A stretch of DNA of 64,000 nt from an uncultured Granulosicoccus sp. Lineage in GTDB: Bacteria; Pseudomonadota; Gammaproteobacteria; Granulosicoccales; Granulosicoccaceae. How positions within the stretch are numbered: position 1 is the stretch's first letter; each line of letters begins with the position of its first letter. The stretch lies in NCBI GenBank assembly GCA_947495035.1, contig CANLXI010000001.1:372001-436000 (forward strand), in the 5' to 3' direction. Made by a program: the position numbers and the translations under genes. This document shows positions 17,142 to 26,196 of the stretch, one piece after another. The notes below the pieces were generated by a model. It searched no databases and had not been told where the DNA came from. It saw nothing but the letters and a program-made list of their open reading frames with translations.

Positions 17142-18620
17142 CTACTGGAAAGCGGTTTCGAAGAAACTTCTGAGCTTTCTCGAGTGGAGGCGCTCTGATT
17201 TCATCTCGCTGAGCTTTCGCAGTGCCAGCATGCCGATTTCCAGGTGCTGGGCGACCTGGTTCTGATAGAACTCGGACGCCATACCGGGCAGTTTCAGTTC
17301 ACCCTGCAAGGGCTTGTCGCTGACGCAGAGCAGGGTTCCGTAGGGAACACGCAAGCGGAATCCGTTGGCTGCAATGGTGGCTGATTCCATGTCCAGCGCG
17401 ATGGCTCGGGATTGTGACAGCCGGCGAACCGGCTCTCTCTGATCCTGCAGTTCCCAGTTGCGATTGTCGATGGAGGCTACCGTGCCGGTTCGCATGATGC
17501 GCTTCAGCTCGTAGCCATCCAGACCGGTCACCTCGGCCACGGCGCCTTCGAGTGCCTGTTGAACTTCGGCCAGCGCAGGGATCGGCACCCAGACAGGGAT
17601 ATCGGCATCGAGTACCTTGTCCTCACGGACATAGGCGTGAGCGAGCACGTAGTCGCCCAGTTCCTGCGAATTGCGCAGTCCGGCGCAATGGCCGAGCATC
17701 AGCCAGGCGTGTGGGCGCAGCACGGCGATGTGATCGGTGATGGTCTTCGCATTGGAAGGCCCCACACCGATATTGACCATGGTGATGCCTTTCTGCTTGC
17801 CGGCCTTCAGATGGTAGGACGGCATCTGGGGTTGGCGTGGCGGCGGCGTGCCGGAGCTGGGTTCAGACTCGCCATTGAGGGTGGTTACATTGCCCGGTTC
17901 CACGAAGGATTCGTAAGAGGTGTCGCCCTTGCGCATCATCTCGCGAGCCAGGCGGCAGAACTCATCGATATAGAACTGATAGTTCGTGAACAGAACATAG
18001 TTCTGGAAATGCTCGGGTGCCGTCGCGGTGTAATGGACCAGGCGATGCAGCGAGTAGTCGATTCGTTGTGCAGGAAAAGGGGCCAGGGGCAAGGGCAGGC
18101 CGGGCTCGATCTCGTGCGTGCCGTTGACGATGTAGTCGTTGACCTGCGCAATGTCGGGCACATCGAAGGCATCTCGCAGGGCCACGGTAATCTGTTGTGG
18201 GCGGTGTACAGCCAGCGCGGAGCCTGATTCCAGTGCGAAGTGCAGGGGAATGGGAACATCCGATTCGGCAATCTCCACCGGCTGTGCGTGATTCTCGATC
18301 AGCAGGCCGAGCTGGTGTATGAGATAACCGCGGAACAGGCGAGGCTGTGTGATAGTGGTGGTATACACACCCGGCTGGTCGACATGCCCGTAGGAGAGGC
18401 GTGAATCCACTCGCGCATAGGTACTGTTGCGAAAGCGGATTTCAGGGTAGAAGGCGCGATGCTTGTTGTCGGGCAGGTTACCGGCAAGATACTGGGCGAA
18501 GGCATCGGCAAGAAAGGCCGTATTGCGATCATAAAGGGCGATCAGGCAGTCGACTGCTTCGGTGGCGTCGGTGAAACTTGCCGAGGCTTGTCGGGGTGGG
18601 GTCGTCTGTTGTTCTGTCAT
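17142..18620 (-). CDS. amn: AMP nucleosidase
   Basis: It hydrolyses AMP to adenine and ribose 5-phosphate in the cytosol. The C-terminal phosphorylase-fold domain shows MVNIGVGPSNAKTITDHIAVLRP, then ALDMESATIAANGFR and VPYGTLLCVSDKPL, all diagnostic of Amn. The N-terminal regulatory domain begins with FTDATEAVDCLIALYDRNTAF. I start at ATG 18620 (MTEQQT) because a GGAG lies at proper spacing. An earlier ATG at 18656 would add 12 residues. It follows the MFS gene in the same direction by under 50 bp, so it may be the last gene of that operon. Confidence 0.92.
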   Translation of the reverse strand: MTEQQTTPPRQASASFTDATEAVDCLIALYDRNTAFLADAFAQYLAGNLPDNKHRAFYPEIRFRNSTYARVDSRLSYGHVDQPGVYTTTITQPRLFRGYLIHQLGLLIENHAQPVEIAESDVPIPLHFALESGSALAVHRPQQITVALRDAFDVPDIAQVNDYIVNGTHEIEPGLPLPLAPFPAQRIDYSLHRLVHYTATAPEHFQNYVLFTNYQFYIDEFCRLAREMMRKGDTSYESFVEPGNVTTLNGESEPSSGTPPPRQPQMPSYHLKAGKQKGITMVNIGVGPSNAKTITDHIAVLRPHAWLMLGHCAGLRNSQELGDYVLAHAYVREDKVLDADIPVWVPIPALAEVQQALEGAVAEVTGLDGYELKRIMRTGTVASIDNRNWELQDQREPVRRLSQSRAIALDMESATIAANGFRLRVPYGTLLCVSDKPLQGELKLPGMASEFYQNQVAQHLEIGMLALRKLSEMKSERLHSRKLRSFFETAFQ

Positions 18621-18665
18621 TGCAGCTCCGTTCGAATTCTTGAGCAACGATATCATGCCTGTCGG

Positions 18666-19910
18666 TCACGTCCCGTCCGAATAACGCAGGTACAGGACGG
18701 ATAACAGGGCCGCTGGCAGGTAGAGATACTGGAGTAGCAGATCATGCGGTAATGGTGTGACAAGCAATACAACCGCGAGCAGGGAAAAGCAGCCGCCAAG
18801 CCAGAATTGGGAGCTGTAGCTCTTCATCAGAAGGTAGCGCTGGCTGCCGCTTGTCCGGGCAACATCATAGAAGCGTTTGTTGAAGGCCAGGCGGAAGAAG
18901 GATGAGAAGAAAGTGATGAAGATCAGCGTCATCCAGAGGCTGGGTCCGCCCGAGTCGTCGTTCAGCGTAAAGCGCAGCAGCCAGGAGCCCAGGTACAGCC
19001 AGACGGCGGCCTGGTAGACCTGCCGGGAAGCCAGCTGATCGATTCGGTTCTTGATCAGGTAGAAAAGAGCGGCGAACGTCAGTGCCAGTACGACCACGGC
19101 AAGACCCAGCCGACCGAAGTCTTCCTGCACCACGAGAAACAGTGTCAATGTCCAGAAATGGCTTTCCAGATAAAGGAATACACCGTCAATCAGGAAAATC
19201 GGTTGGGAGCCGCGCTTGTCACGAAATGCAATGCTGTCGCGCAATGTAACTGCCGTGGATTCATCATGCCTGGCCAGTGGTTGCTGGCCTGTCGGTTTGC
19301 CGGCCAGGTGCAGATTGGCGATCAGGCTGGTGCCGGCTGACAGGGCGAGCAGCCAGACGAAGCCGCCGGTGTCCAGCAACACGCCACCGAGCAGGATGCC
19401 GATCTTCAGAAATACCATCACGAATATCTGAAAGTTGCCGTACTGTCGTCCGGTATCGTTTTTGCCGAGCAGCTGCATGAAAAGCGTGCGCTGGGTGGTC
19501 CAGAAGAAGGCGTTGTAGAGACCATTGAACAGGCCCAGTACGGCGGCAGCGACGATCATGTCCGGTGTCGACACCGACACGGCATTGCCTGCTGCGGTAA
19601 ACAGCGCCGCCCCCGGGACCGTGGTCACCAGCCCGACTGCACCAAGCAGCAGCAACTCGAGAATGAAGGTGAGGGCGACCAGATGCTTCAGCTGCCAGCG
19701 ACGAGACAGGGCCTGCCACAGGCCCAGTGCGGCGGTGAAGCCGAGACCTGACAGGCCTATCATCAATGACAGGCCTGCAAGGCCGAGCCCATGCTGCCAG
19801 AGGTATACCGGCAGAAAGAAGGGCAGCAGACCGATCAGCAGTGAATGGGTTCCCAGAAACAGATAGAAGTAACCCGGGCCGGAATTGCCGGCCGGTAGTC
19901 TTGGTCTCAT
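18666..19910 (-). CDS. MFS-type transporter next to ATP-grasp ligases
   Basis: The 414-residue protein has about twelve hydrophobic segments with a longer polar loop in the middle (near residues 205-230), the Major Facilitator layout. A first segment YFYLFLGTHSLLIGLLPFF and later FWTTQRTLF and GNFQIFVMVFLKIGILLGG blocks are visible. I do not recognise the substrate group. It lies 70 bp downstream of two stand-alone ATP-grasp genes and upstream of amn on the same strand. A role in exporting the product of these ligases is a reasonable inference, but import cannot be excluded. Confidence 0.75.
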   Translation of the reverse strand: MRPRLPAGNSGPGYFYLFLGTHSLLIGLLPFFLPVYLWQHGLGLAGLSLMIGLSGLGFTAALGLWQALSRRWQLKHLVALTFILELLLLGAVGLVTTVPGAALFTAAGNAVSVSTPDMIVAAAVLGLFNGLYNAFFWTTQRTLFMQLLGKNDTGRQYGNFQIFVMVFLKIGILLGGVLLDTGGFVWLLALSAGTSLIANLHLAGKPTGQQPLARHDESTAVTLRDSIAFRDKRGSQPIFLIDGVFLYLESHFWTLTLFLVVQEDFGRLGLAVVVLALTFAALFYLIKNRIDQLASRQVYQAAVWLYLGSWLLRFTLNDDSGGPSLWMTLIFITFFSSFFRLAFNKRFYDVARTSGSQRYLLMKSYSSQFWLGGCFSLLAVVLLVTPLPHDLLLQYLYLPAALLSVLYLRYSDGT

Positions 19911-19980
19911 GGGGAGGGTCCGCCGCCAGGGCTGTTGTCAGAGGGTGGGCAGCGCGTAGCGGTTGATAGCGGCAGCAGAA

Positions 19981-20889
19981 TCAGAAGGTATCCGAATCGG
20001 CGATGACCAGGGAGTCCATTTCGCTGTAGAACTCATCCAGGTTTTCTCGTTCGCCATAACGGGGAACACTGTGCATGCGCGTGTATGGGCGGGAGTTCAC
20101 TTCGAGAAAGATGCAGCGCTGTTCGCGGTAGTCCTTTTCGATACCTTCTTCGAAAATGACATCGATGCCGAACAGCTTTGCATCGAAGGCATTGATCACT
20201 TTCAGGAAAAGTTCGCGATTGGCGTCGGGAATGGTTGATTGATCGATGATTTCGATCACGCCACCCGGCGCAAGCGCCACGCGGTTGAAGGTGTAGACGC
20301 GTTCGCCGTCATCCGGCACGCTGTCCAGCGTCTTGCCATGGCGGCGCAGATAATCGATGGTGGCCTGCGATTTCTGTATGGGGTGAATTGTCGGGTACAG
20401 ACCCATCTGCTCCCGCGTGGCGTTTTCGGCATCGATCAGAGTGCTGATGGAGTCCCGGCCATTGCCATCGACAAAGGGCGGGTAGCGGCGAATCACCGAG
20501 ACCAGCGAATCCCCGGTGGCCAGTACCCGGTAATTGGCGCCCAGCAGATACTGCTCGATAATGCTGGTCGGCCACCAGATCTTGACCATCAGCGCGGCTT
20601 TCCACAATTCCCGGTAGTTGTTGATCGGGAAGTGACTGCCGCGAGAGAAACCACTGACATTGGGTTTGATGCACAGCGGGAAACCGTGTTCTCTGGCAAA
20701 CAGATGGGCTTTCCACGGGTTCAGAAACAGTGTGCCTCGGGCGTGAGGGATGTCATGCCGGGCAAACATCTCGCGCGCCTGCCGTTTGGACCGGCTGGCC
20801 TTTCTCACCTGCAGGGAGTTGTAGTTGCTGCAGCCAGCCATGTATTTCTGGCTGACCCAGCTGTAAATCAGCGCTTTGATGGATTTCAC
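19981..20889 (-). CDS. Stand-alone ATP-grasp ligase, cyanophycin synthetase/GshF-like
   Basis: The domain resembles the ATP-grasp half of cyanophycin synthetase and GshF. It has IKPNVSGFSRG (ATP-binding loop), VRVL-like YRVLATGDSLVSVIRR, VDGNGRDSISTLID, GKTLDSVPDDGERV and a metal-binding EVNSRPYTRMH (Glu and Asn). No Mur-ligase or glutamate-cysteine ligase domain is attached, so at 302 residues it is a separate module. These enzymes join a carboxylate to an amine through an acyl phosphate with ADP release. The GTG start overlaps the stop of the upstream ATP-grasp gene (GTGA), which indicates coupled translation. The substrate is unknown. Confidence 0.85.
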   Translation of the reverse strand: MKSIKALIYSWVSQKYMAGCSNYNSLQVRKASRSKRQAREMFARHDIPHARGTLFLNPWKAHLFAREHGFPLCIKPNVSGFSRGSHFPINNYRELWKAALMVKIWWPTSIIEQYLLGANYRVLATGDSLVSVIRRYPPFVDGNGRDSISTLIDAENATREQMGLYPTIHPIQKSQATIDYLRRHGKTLDSVPDDGERVYTFNRVALAPGGVIEIIDQSTIPDANRELFLKVINAFDAKLFGIDVIFEEGIEKDYREQRCIFLEVNSRPYTRMHSVPRYGERENLDEFYSEMDSLVIADSDTF

Positions 20890-21755
20890 GGTTGTATGTA
20901 ACGTTCGCCGATCTTGTGTGTCGATTTGGAATTGCTGACGGTTGCAGGCGACTTGCCACGGCCGTACAGCATCATGCGAGTGAAGATGGGTTGAGGGTTC
21001 TCGACAGGGGTGATCATGCGGGTGGCGCGTGCCAGGCTCATCATGGCCGAGCGAATGAATTTCCAGCGTTGCGACCAGGTGTAACTGCGATCCAGCAAGT
21101 TGATGGGCATCGGCAGAAACAGGTTGATCTCGATGACGTGGAAATTACCGGCAACCAGCTCTTCGTTGGAGTCGGCCCTGACACTCATGCGGCTGATGCC
21201 GAACTCGCCTACCTGGGACAGGTACTGGGCCACGATATCCTTCTGGTCTGCAGCGAATTGATGGCTGATATCCACATAGCGTGTGTGCCGGTTGTTCTTG
21301 CTGTTGATCGGAAACTGCTCTCGATCGTTGACAGCCTCGGTAATGGTGATGACATCGTGCCGCCCATCCTTGCGGTTGGCGTCGATGCTGAAAATCTCGT
21401 ATTCGCGCTTTCCGGGAGCTGCTTGCTGGATCAGGTAACGCTGAGGTTCGGAACGCAGTGATGCTCGCAGACGGACCAGTTGCTCGGCGTCATCCGCACG
21501 ATGAATGCCGTGGGCATTCTGACCCCACTCGGGTTTCAGGAATACAGGGTAGGTGGTTGGTGTGATCGCATCGGAATCGATGGACTGGGACAGTCTCCAG
21601 CGTTCCGGAATCAGGGCGTCCAGTGACAGTTTGGAAAAAATGCCGTGCTCGGCAGAGAAGTAGCGCGCATTGAGCTGCCAGTATCGCCAGGGCGGGGTTC
21701 CAATGCGCACGCAGCACAGGATGTAGGTTACAACCATGATTATGGTGATATGCAT
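20886..21755 (-). CDS. Second ATP-grasp family protein with hydrophobic N-terminus
   Basis: The features are an FLKPEWGQNAHGI loop (lysine plus glycine-rich ATP clasp), a YLIQQAAPGKREYEIF strand and a VIEINLF metal motif. These support a divergent ATP-grasp carboxylate-amine ligase of 289 residues. Residues 1-19 are hydrophobic and might anchor the protein to the membrane. It is the first gene of an operon with the cyanophycin-synthetase-like ATP-grasp gene and the MFS gene. It shows little resemblance to its neighbour beyond the fold, so the pair may catalyse two successive couplings. The specific family was not recognised. Confidence 0.72.
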   Translation of the reverse strand: MHITIIMVVTYILCCVRIGTPPWRYWQLNARYFSAEHGIFSKLSLDALIPERWRLSQSIDSDAITPTTYPVFLKPEWGQNAHGIHRADDAEQLVRLRASLRSEPQRYLIQQAAPGKREYEIFSIDANRKDGRHDVITITEAVNDREQFPINSKNNRHTRYVDISHQFAADQKDIVAQYLSQVGEFGISRMSVRADSNEELVAGNFHVIEINLFLPMPINLLDRSYTWSQRWKFIRSAMMSLARATRMITPVENPQPIFTRMMLYGRGKSPATVSNSKSTHKIGERYIQP

Positions 21756-21804
21756 GTCGACCTACCACTGACTCCTTGATTCTTGGGCGGAAATCCCACA
21801 ACTC

Positions 21805-22009
21805 GCAATATTACAGTGTCATGCCATACCACTGCCACTGCCTGAGGGCTCTGGCGGCTTGCAATATCGTTATCCGACGTGAAATTGTAGATACTGAAAC
21901 TCATTGGCGATTGTGAGCAGCTGTAGCCGGGAAGGTTCCATCGTGTTACTCGCCTTGTGGATCAGAGGCTAGCGTGAGCGGAGCCCGATCGGCTGAGACT
22001 TGCAATATT
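21805..22009. repeat. Three GCAATAT motifs in a 265-bp intergenic region
   Basis: GCAATATT occurs at 21805-21812 and 22002-22009 and GCAATAT at 21861-21867, all in the same orientation. The outer two continue similarly (CAGTGTCATG and CACTGTCGTG with small offsets). The gap separates the ATP-grasp operon start from the end of the protease gene. These may be regulatory repeats of the ATP-grasp operon. No other feature is visible in the gap. Confidence 0.35.
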
Positions 22010-22020
22010 CACTGTCGTGA

Positions 22021-22557
22021 TCATTCGGACAGGCTGATGGTCAGCTCACCGCCGCGGTGCAGGATCTCGTAGTGTCGCAGAAAGTTCATGCCCAGTAGTG
22101 CTGTCGAGCCTTCCAGGCCCGGGTTGATATGGGCCGTCACGTCATGTCGTGTGAATGGGCCGATGGAGAGCGTGTCGATTCGCGTGCGATGGACGCGGGT
22201 GCTGCCATTGGCCGTCATGACGTCGAAGGCCCGGCCTCTGGGCAGATTCAGTGTCTCGGCGATGCTCCCGGGTATGCTGATGCCCGAAGCGCCGGTATCG
22301 ACCAGAAATGCCACGTCCTGATCGTTGGCGCTACCGGTGACTACGAACTGGCCATACCGATCGGCCTTCAGGATCAGGGACGGTCGGCCGCTGTCATCAC
22401 TTGACCATTCGGGCGCTCTGTCCGCCTGGCGAGCATCCAGCCAGCCCTGCACCAGCCAGGTGCCTCCACCGAGAACCAGCACCCAGAGCAGGGCGATCAT
22501 CACGCCGGCCATGCGACGGCTCTCATCATGTACCGAATCTGACTTGCTATCTGACAT
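22021..22557 (-). CDS. Membrane-anchored retropepsin-like aspartic protease
   Basis: One transmembrane helix (about residues 18-40) precedes a single retropepsin-like domain with FLVDTGASGISIP (catalytic Asp near residue 87) and GSTALLGMNFLRHYEI. The 178-residue size matches the clan AA, TIGR02281-type bacterial proteins, which must dimerise to form an active site. The domain is predicted to be periplasmic. Its substrate is unknown. It is divergent from the EF-G gene. Confidence 0.87.
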   Translation of the reverse strand: MSDSKSDSVHDESRRMAGVMIALLWVLVLGGGTWLVQGWLDARQADRAPEWSSDDSGRPSLILKADRYGQFVVTGSANDQDVAFLVDTGASGISIPGSIAETLNLPRGRAFDVMTANGSTRVHRTRIDTLSIGPFTRHDVTAHINPGLEGSTALLGMNFLRHYEILHRGGELTISLSE

Positions 22558-22777
22558 TGCGTCCCAAAATTGGGTAGAATTGTGGGTTTACCGCGTCAGG
22601 CATCTTCTCGAAAGACGTTGCTTCTGATTCACGGAGTCGAGGGCAGGCAACTGCATGTCTTCGGACAGTGATCAGGGTATCGGGTTTCGGGAGCATGGCC
22701 TGTAGCGGATCCCAGCAAGGTAACGTCCGGATTGGAACAAGACACCGGGCCATCAATCCCAGACCGTGAGCATCAAG

Positions 22778-24862
22778 ATGACTGACCTTTCACACTACCG
22801 CAACATCGGCATTTTTGCCCACGTTGATGCGGGCAAGACCACAACCACAGAGCGTATCCTGAAGCTCACGGGCAAGATTCACAAGACTGGTGAAGTGCAC
22901 GACGGTGAAGCCACTACCGACTTCATGGCGCAGGAGCAGGAGCGTGGTATCACGATCCAGTCGGCTGCAACAACCTGCGAATGGGACGGCCACCGTTTCA
23001 ACATCATCGATACTCCCGGACACGTGGACTTCACCATCGAAGTGTATCGCTCGCTGAAAGTACTCGATGGCGGCGTGGGCGTTTTCTGTGGTTCCGGTGG
23101 TGTCGAGCCACAATCGGAAACCAACTGGCGTTATGCCAACGAATCGGAAGTTGCGCGCGTCATCTTCGTCAACAAGCTGGATCGCATGGGCGCGGATTTC
23201 TATCGCGTTGTCAAGCAGGTGAAGGACGTGCTGGGTGCGCGCCCACTGGTCATGGTGCTGCCAATCGGCACCGAAGACGACTTCGTCGGTGTGGTCGATC
23301 TGCTGACTGAAAAAGCCTGGATCTGGGACGATTCCGGCAACCCGGAAAGTTACAAGATCGAGGACGTGCCTGCCGATATGGTCGAACAGGTTGCCAAGTA
23401 TCGTGAAGAGCTGGTCGAGAGTGCGCTGGAAATGGACGATGAGGCCATGGAAAAGTACTTCGAAGGTGAAGAGCCGGACATCGAGACTCTGCAGCGCTGC
23501 ATCCGCAAGGGCACCATCGACCTGGTCTGGTTCCCCACGTTCTGTGGATCTGCGTTCAAGAACAAGGGCATGCAGCCCATGCTCGACGGTGTGGTTGCGT
23601 ATCTGCCCAGCCCGACTGAAGTCAAGCCACAGCCTGAAGTGGATCTGGAAGGTAACGAGACTGGCGAGTTTGCCATCGTCGATGCCAGCCGGCCGCTGCG
23701 CGCGCTGGCGTTCAAGATCATGGATGACCGCTACGGTGCACTGACCTTCATCCGAGTCTATTCGGGCAAGCTGGCCAAGGGCGATACCGTGCTGAACACC
23801 TTCACGGGCAAGACCGAGCGTATCGGTCGAATCGTGGAAATGAATGCCGATGATCGGATCGAGCTGGATTCTGCGCAGGCGGGCGACATCGTTGCCGTGC
23901 TGGGCATGAAGAACGTTCAGACCGGTCACACACTGGCAGATCCCAAGCATCCGGCCACGCTGGAGCCCATGGTATTCCCTGATCCGGTCATCTCGATCTC
24001 GGTGTCTCCTGTCGACAAGGCAGGAACCGAGAAGCTGGGTGTGGCCATCGGCAAGATGGTTGCCGAGGATCCGTCTTTCCGCGTCATGACCGACGAGGAA
24101 AGTGGTGAGACCATTCTCATGGGTATGGGTGAATTGCATCTGGATATCAAGATCGACATCCTGAAGCGTACTCACGGCGTCGAGGTTGAAGTCGGCAAGC
24201 CGCAGGTGGCTTACCGTGAAACCATCACTCAGACGATCGAAGACACCTACACGCACAAGAAGCAATCTGGTGGTTCCGGTCAGTACGGTCGTATCGATTA
24301 CACCATCGAGCCGGGCGAGCCGGGCAGTGGTTTCGAATTCGAGTCCAAGGTCACGGGTGGTAACGTTCCACGCGAATACTGGCCGGCGGTCGAGAAGGGC
24401 TTCAAGATGTCCATGGAAGACGGTGTTCTGGCCGGATATCCGCTGCTCGACTTCCGCGTAGTGCTGAACGACGGTGCTTTCCACGCGGTTGACTCCAGCG
24501 CCCTGGCCTTTGAAATCGCAGCCAAGGGTGCCTACCGTCAATCGATTCCGAAGGCGGGTCCTCAGATCATCGAGCCGGTCATGAAGGTGGATGTGTTCAC
24601 ACCGGAAGATCACGTCGGTGATGTCATCGGTGACCTCAACCGTCGTCGTGGCATGATCAAGTCACAGGAGCCGGGTGCCACGGGTGTGCGCATCAAGGCC
24701 GATGTGCCTCTGTCGGAAATGTTTGGCTACATCGGCGATCTGCGTACCATGACTTCCGGTCGTGGCCAGTTCTCGATGGAGTTCAGCCACTACAACCCAT
24801 GTCCCAAGAATGTGGCAGATGTGGTCATCAAGGAAGCTCAGGAGCGCAAGGCAGCCAAGTGA
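22778..24862 (+). CDS. fusA: Elongation factor G, stand-alone second copy type
   Basis: It is a complete EF-G GTPase: G1 [12 protein letters not shown], switch [14 protein letters not shown]3 DTPGHVDF, G4 NKLDRMG and all C-terminal domains. It catalyses ribosomal translocation or assists recycling. The gene is not beside rpsL, rpsG or tufA. Features such as [15 protein letters not shown] [18 protein letters not shown] resemble the second EF-G (FusB/EF-G1B) of gammaproteobacteria rather than the str-operon copy. I prefer ATG 22778 ([12 protein letters not shown]) over GTG 22766 because it matches the family N-terminus and has GAG at proper spacing. A strong terminator follows. Confidence 0.93.
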   Translation: MTDLSHYRNIGIFAHVDAGKTTTTERILKLTGKIHKTGEVHDGEATTDFMAQEQERGITIQSAATTCEWDGHRFNIIDTPGHVDFTIEVYRSLKVLDGGVGVFCGSGGVEPQSETNWRYANESEVARVIFVNKLDRMGADFYRVVKQVKDVLGARPLVMVLPIGTEDDFVGVVDLLTEKAWIWDDSGNPESYKIEDVPADMVEQVAKYREELVESALEMDDEAMEKYFEGEEPDIETLQRCIRKGTIDLVWFPTFCGSAFKNKGMQPMLDGVVAYLPSPTEVKPQPEVDLEGNETGEFAIVDASRPLRALAFKIMDDRYGALTFIRVYSGKLAKGDTVLNTFTGKTERIGRIVEMNADDRIELDSAQAGDIVAVLGMKNVQTGHTLADPKHPATLEPMVFPDPVISISVSPVDKAGTEKLGVAIGKMVAEDPSFRVMTDEESGETILMGMGELHLDIKIDILKRTHGVEVEVGKPQVAYRETITQTIEDTYTHKKQSGGSGQYGRIDYTIEPGEPGSGFEFESKVTGGNVPREYWPAVEKGFKMSMEDGVLAGYPLLDFRVVLNDGAFHAVDSSALAFEIAAKGAYRQSIPKAGPQIIEPVMKVDVFTPEDHVGDVIGDLNRRRGMIKSQEPGATGVRIKADVPLSEMFGYIGDLRTMTSGRGQFSMEFSHYNPCPKNVADVVIKEAQERKAAK

Positions 24863-24890
24863 TCGGCCGCATTGTGACGTGATGCAAAAA

Positions 24891-24917
24891 GGCGCTCCGC
24901 GAGGAGCGCCTTTTTTT
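24891..24917 (+). terminator. Rho-independent terminator after EF-G gene
   Basis: GGCGCTCC (24891-24898), a GCGA tetraloop, GGAGCGCC (24903-24910) and seven T form a textbook terminator. Confidence 0.96.
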
Positions 24918-24991
24918 GGTGTTCTGTTCGAGCTGTTCGCCCGTTGACTGGAGAATCTGCGTGAAATACGCCGTTTCCGGCGGGGTGATTT

Positions 24992-26071
24992 TCAGAAGTC
25001 GATGATCGATGCTTGCAGTGCCTTGGCAACCGCATGCAGGCGGTTGGCGGCGTTCAGCTTGCGTGTGGCATTGCGCAGGTGGTAGATGATGGTGCTTTCG
25101 GTCACGCCCAGTATCTGGCTGATTTCCCAGGACGTCTTGCCCTTGGCAGCCCAGTTGAGGCACTCCCGTTCCCGTGCACTGATGTGACTGTCACCAGCGG
25201 CATTGCCGGTCTCGTCATTCCTGTCGCGAACGCTGTAACGTGATATGACTCTGGGTTGACTGGTGGAGGGGTCCGCAGCGTCGCTTGGGCGGCTGTTGAC
25301 GTTGTTGATCAGGTTCATGACGCGTTGCGCGGCGTCTTTCCCGACCTGCGTGAGTGGCAGTCGCAAGGTGCTCAGGGCCGGGCGGGTATGCGCTGCCTCG
25401 TAATGGTCCCCGCAGCCGATCAGTGAGATATCGTCGGGAACGCGAATACCGTTTTCCTGGCAGACGCGTAGCGCTCCGATGGCCATGCGGTCGTTGAGCA
25501 GGAAGATGGCGGTCGGGGTGACCTTCGAGGCCAGCAGGATATTCATGGCATTGGCGCCGCCTTCTTCGTCCATGGAGGACTCCAGTGTCTGCAATTCCAC
25601 ACCGCGTCCCTGCGGACTGTTGATGGGCTGCATGAATCCTTCGACCACATGCTGGATGCTGAAACGGTAGAGCGGTCCGGATACCAGCGCGATTCGTCTG
25701 TGCCCGTTCCTGATCAGATGGGCGGCTGCCAGTTTGCCGGTCAGCGTATTGTGGACATTGGCCAGCACCACGTTCTTGCGGGTGCTGATCAGTCGTGCGA
25801 GCTGGTCGTTGGACAGGCAGTCGGAATGCAGGATGATTCCGTCGCAGGCACTGCGGGACAGAATGTGCCAGGCGGTCTTCTCGGCACGCATGCTGCGCCC
25901 CGCCGAAACCACTACGGTTTCGAAGCCGTTGGCCTCCAGGTGGTCGACGGCGGCGTCGATCAATGGTGCCAGACTGGAAGTGCCTGTGAGTTCAGCCATA
26001 AGGCCGACACGCCGGGTCGTGGAGGGCAGAAACCTGTCAGACATCCCGGATTCAGTGGCCTGCAGGTACAT
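24992..26071 (-). CDS. LacI-type ligand-binding domain fused to a C-terminal LuxR-type HTH
   Basis: Residues 10-280 form a periplasmic-binding-protein-like sensor as in LacI/GalR regulators: RVGLMAEL start, CDGIILHS, HLIRNGHRRIALVSG, AIFLLNDRMAIGALR, PDDISLIGCGD and PALSTLRLPLTQVG. The usual N-terminal LacI HTH is missing. Instead the C-terminus carries a LuxR/GerE HTH (ISARERECLNWAAKGK, then TSWEISQILGVTESTI). This is an inverted architecture. It probably binds a small metabolite, perhaps a sugar. The start is uncertain: ATG 26071 (MYLQAT) or ATG 26044 (MSDRFL). A longer frame to 26251 would run into the divergent cobS gene. A cobS/cobT promoter is a possible target. Confidence 0.8.
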   Translation of the reverse strand: MYLQATESGMSDRFLPSTTRRVGLMAELTGTSSLAPLIDAAVDHLEANGFETVVVSAGRSMRAEKTAWHILSRSACDGIILHSDCLSNDQLARLISTRKNVVLANVHNTLTGKLAAAHLIRNGHRRIALVSGPLYRFSIQHVVEGFMQPINSPQGRGVELQTLESSMDEEGGANAMNILLASKVTPTAIFLLNDRMAIGALRVCQENGIRVPDDISLIGCGDHYEAAHTRPALSTLRLPLTQVGKDAAQRVMNLINNVNSRPSDAADPSTSQPRVISRYSVRDRNDETGNAAGDSHISARERECLNWAAKGKTSWEISQILGVTESTIIYHLRNATRKLNAANRLHAVAKALQASIIDF

Positions 26072-26196
26072 GACAGGGGGACGATGACAGTCTCTGAGAG
26101 CACAAGATTTTTTTGACCGCGGAACCTTCCATGTGGGTGCCTGTACGTTGCTGTGCGTGTAGGATAACGTCTTTATCAAGCACATTGCCCAGTACC

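Noticed and set aside
20886-20889. ATP-grasp overlap considered as a frameshift splitting one gene
   Set aside because: Each gene has its own complete ATP-grasp motif set and metal-binding E-x-N, so they are two proteins.
22790-24613. Long open frame on the minus strand opposite the EF-G gene (about 600 codons)
   Set aside because: It mirrors the coding bias of a highly expressed gene, has no family motif and no ribosome site. It is an antisense shadow.
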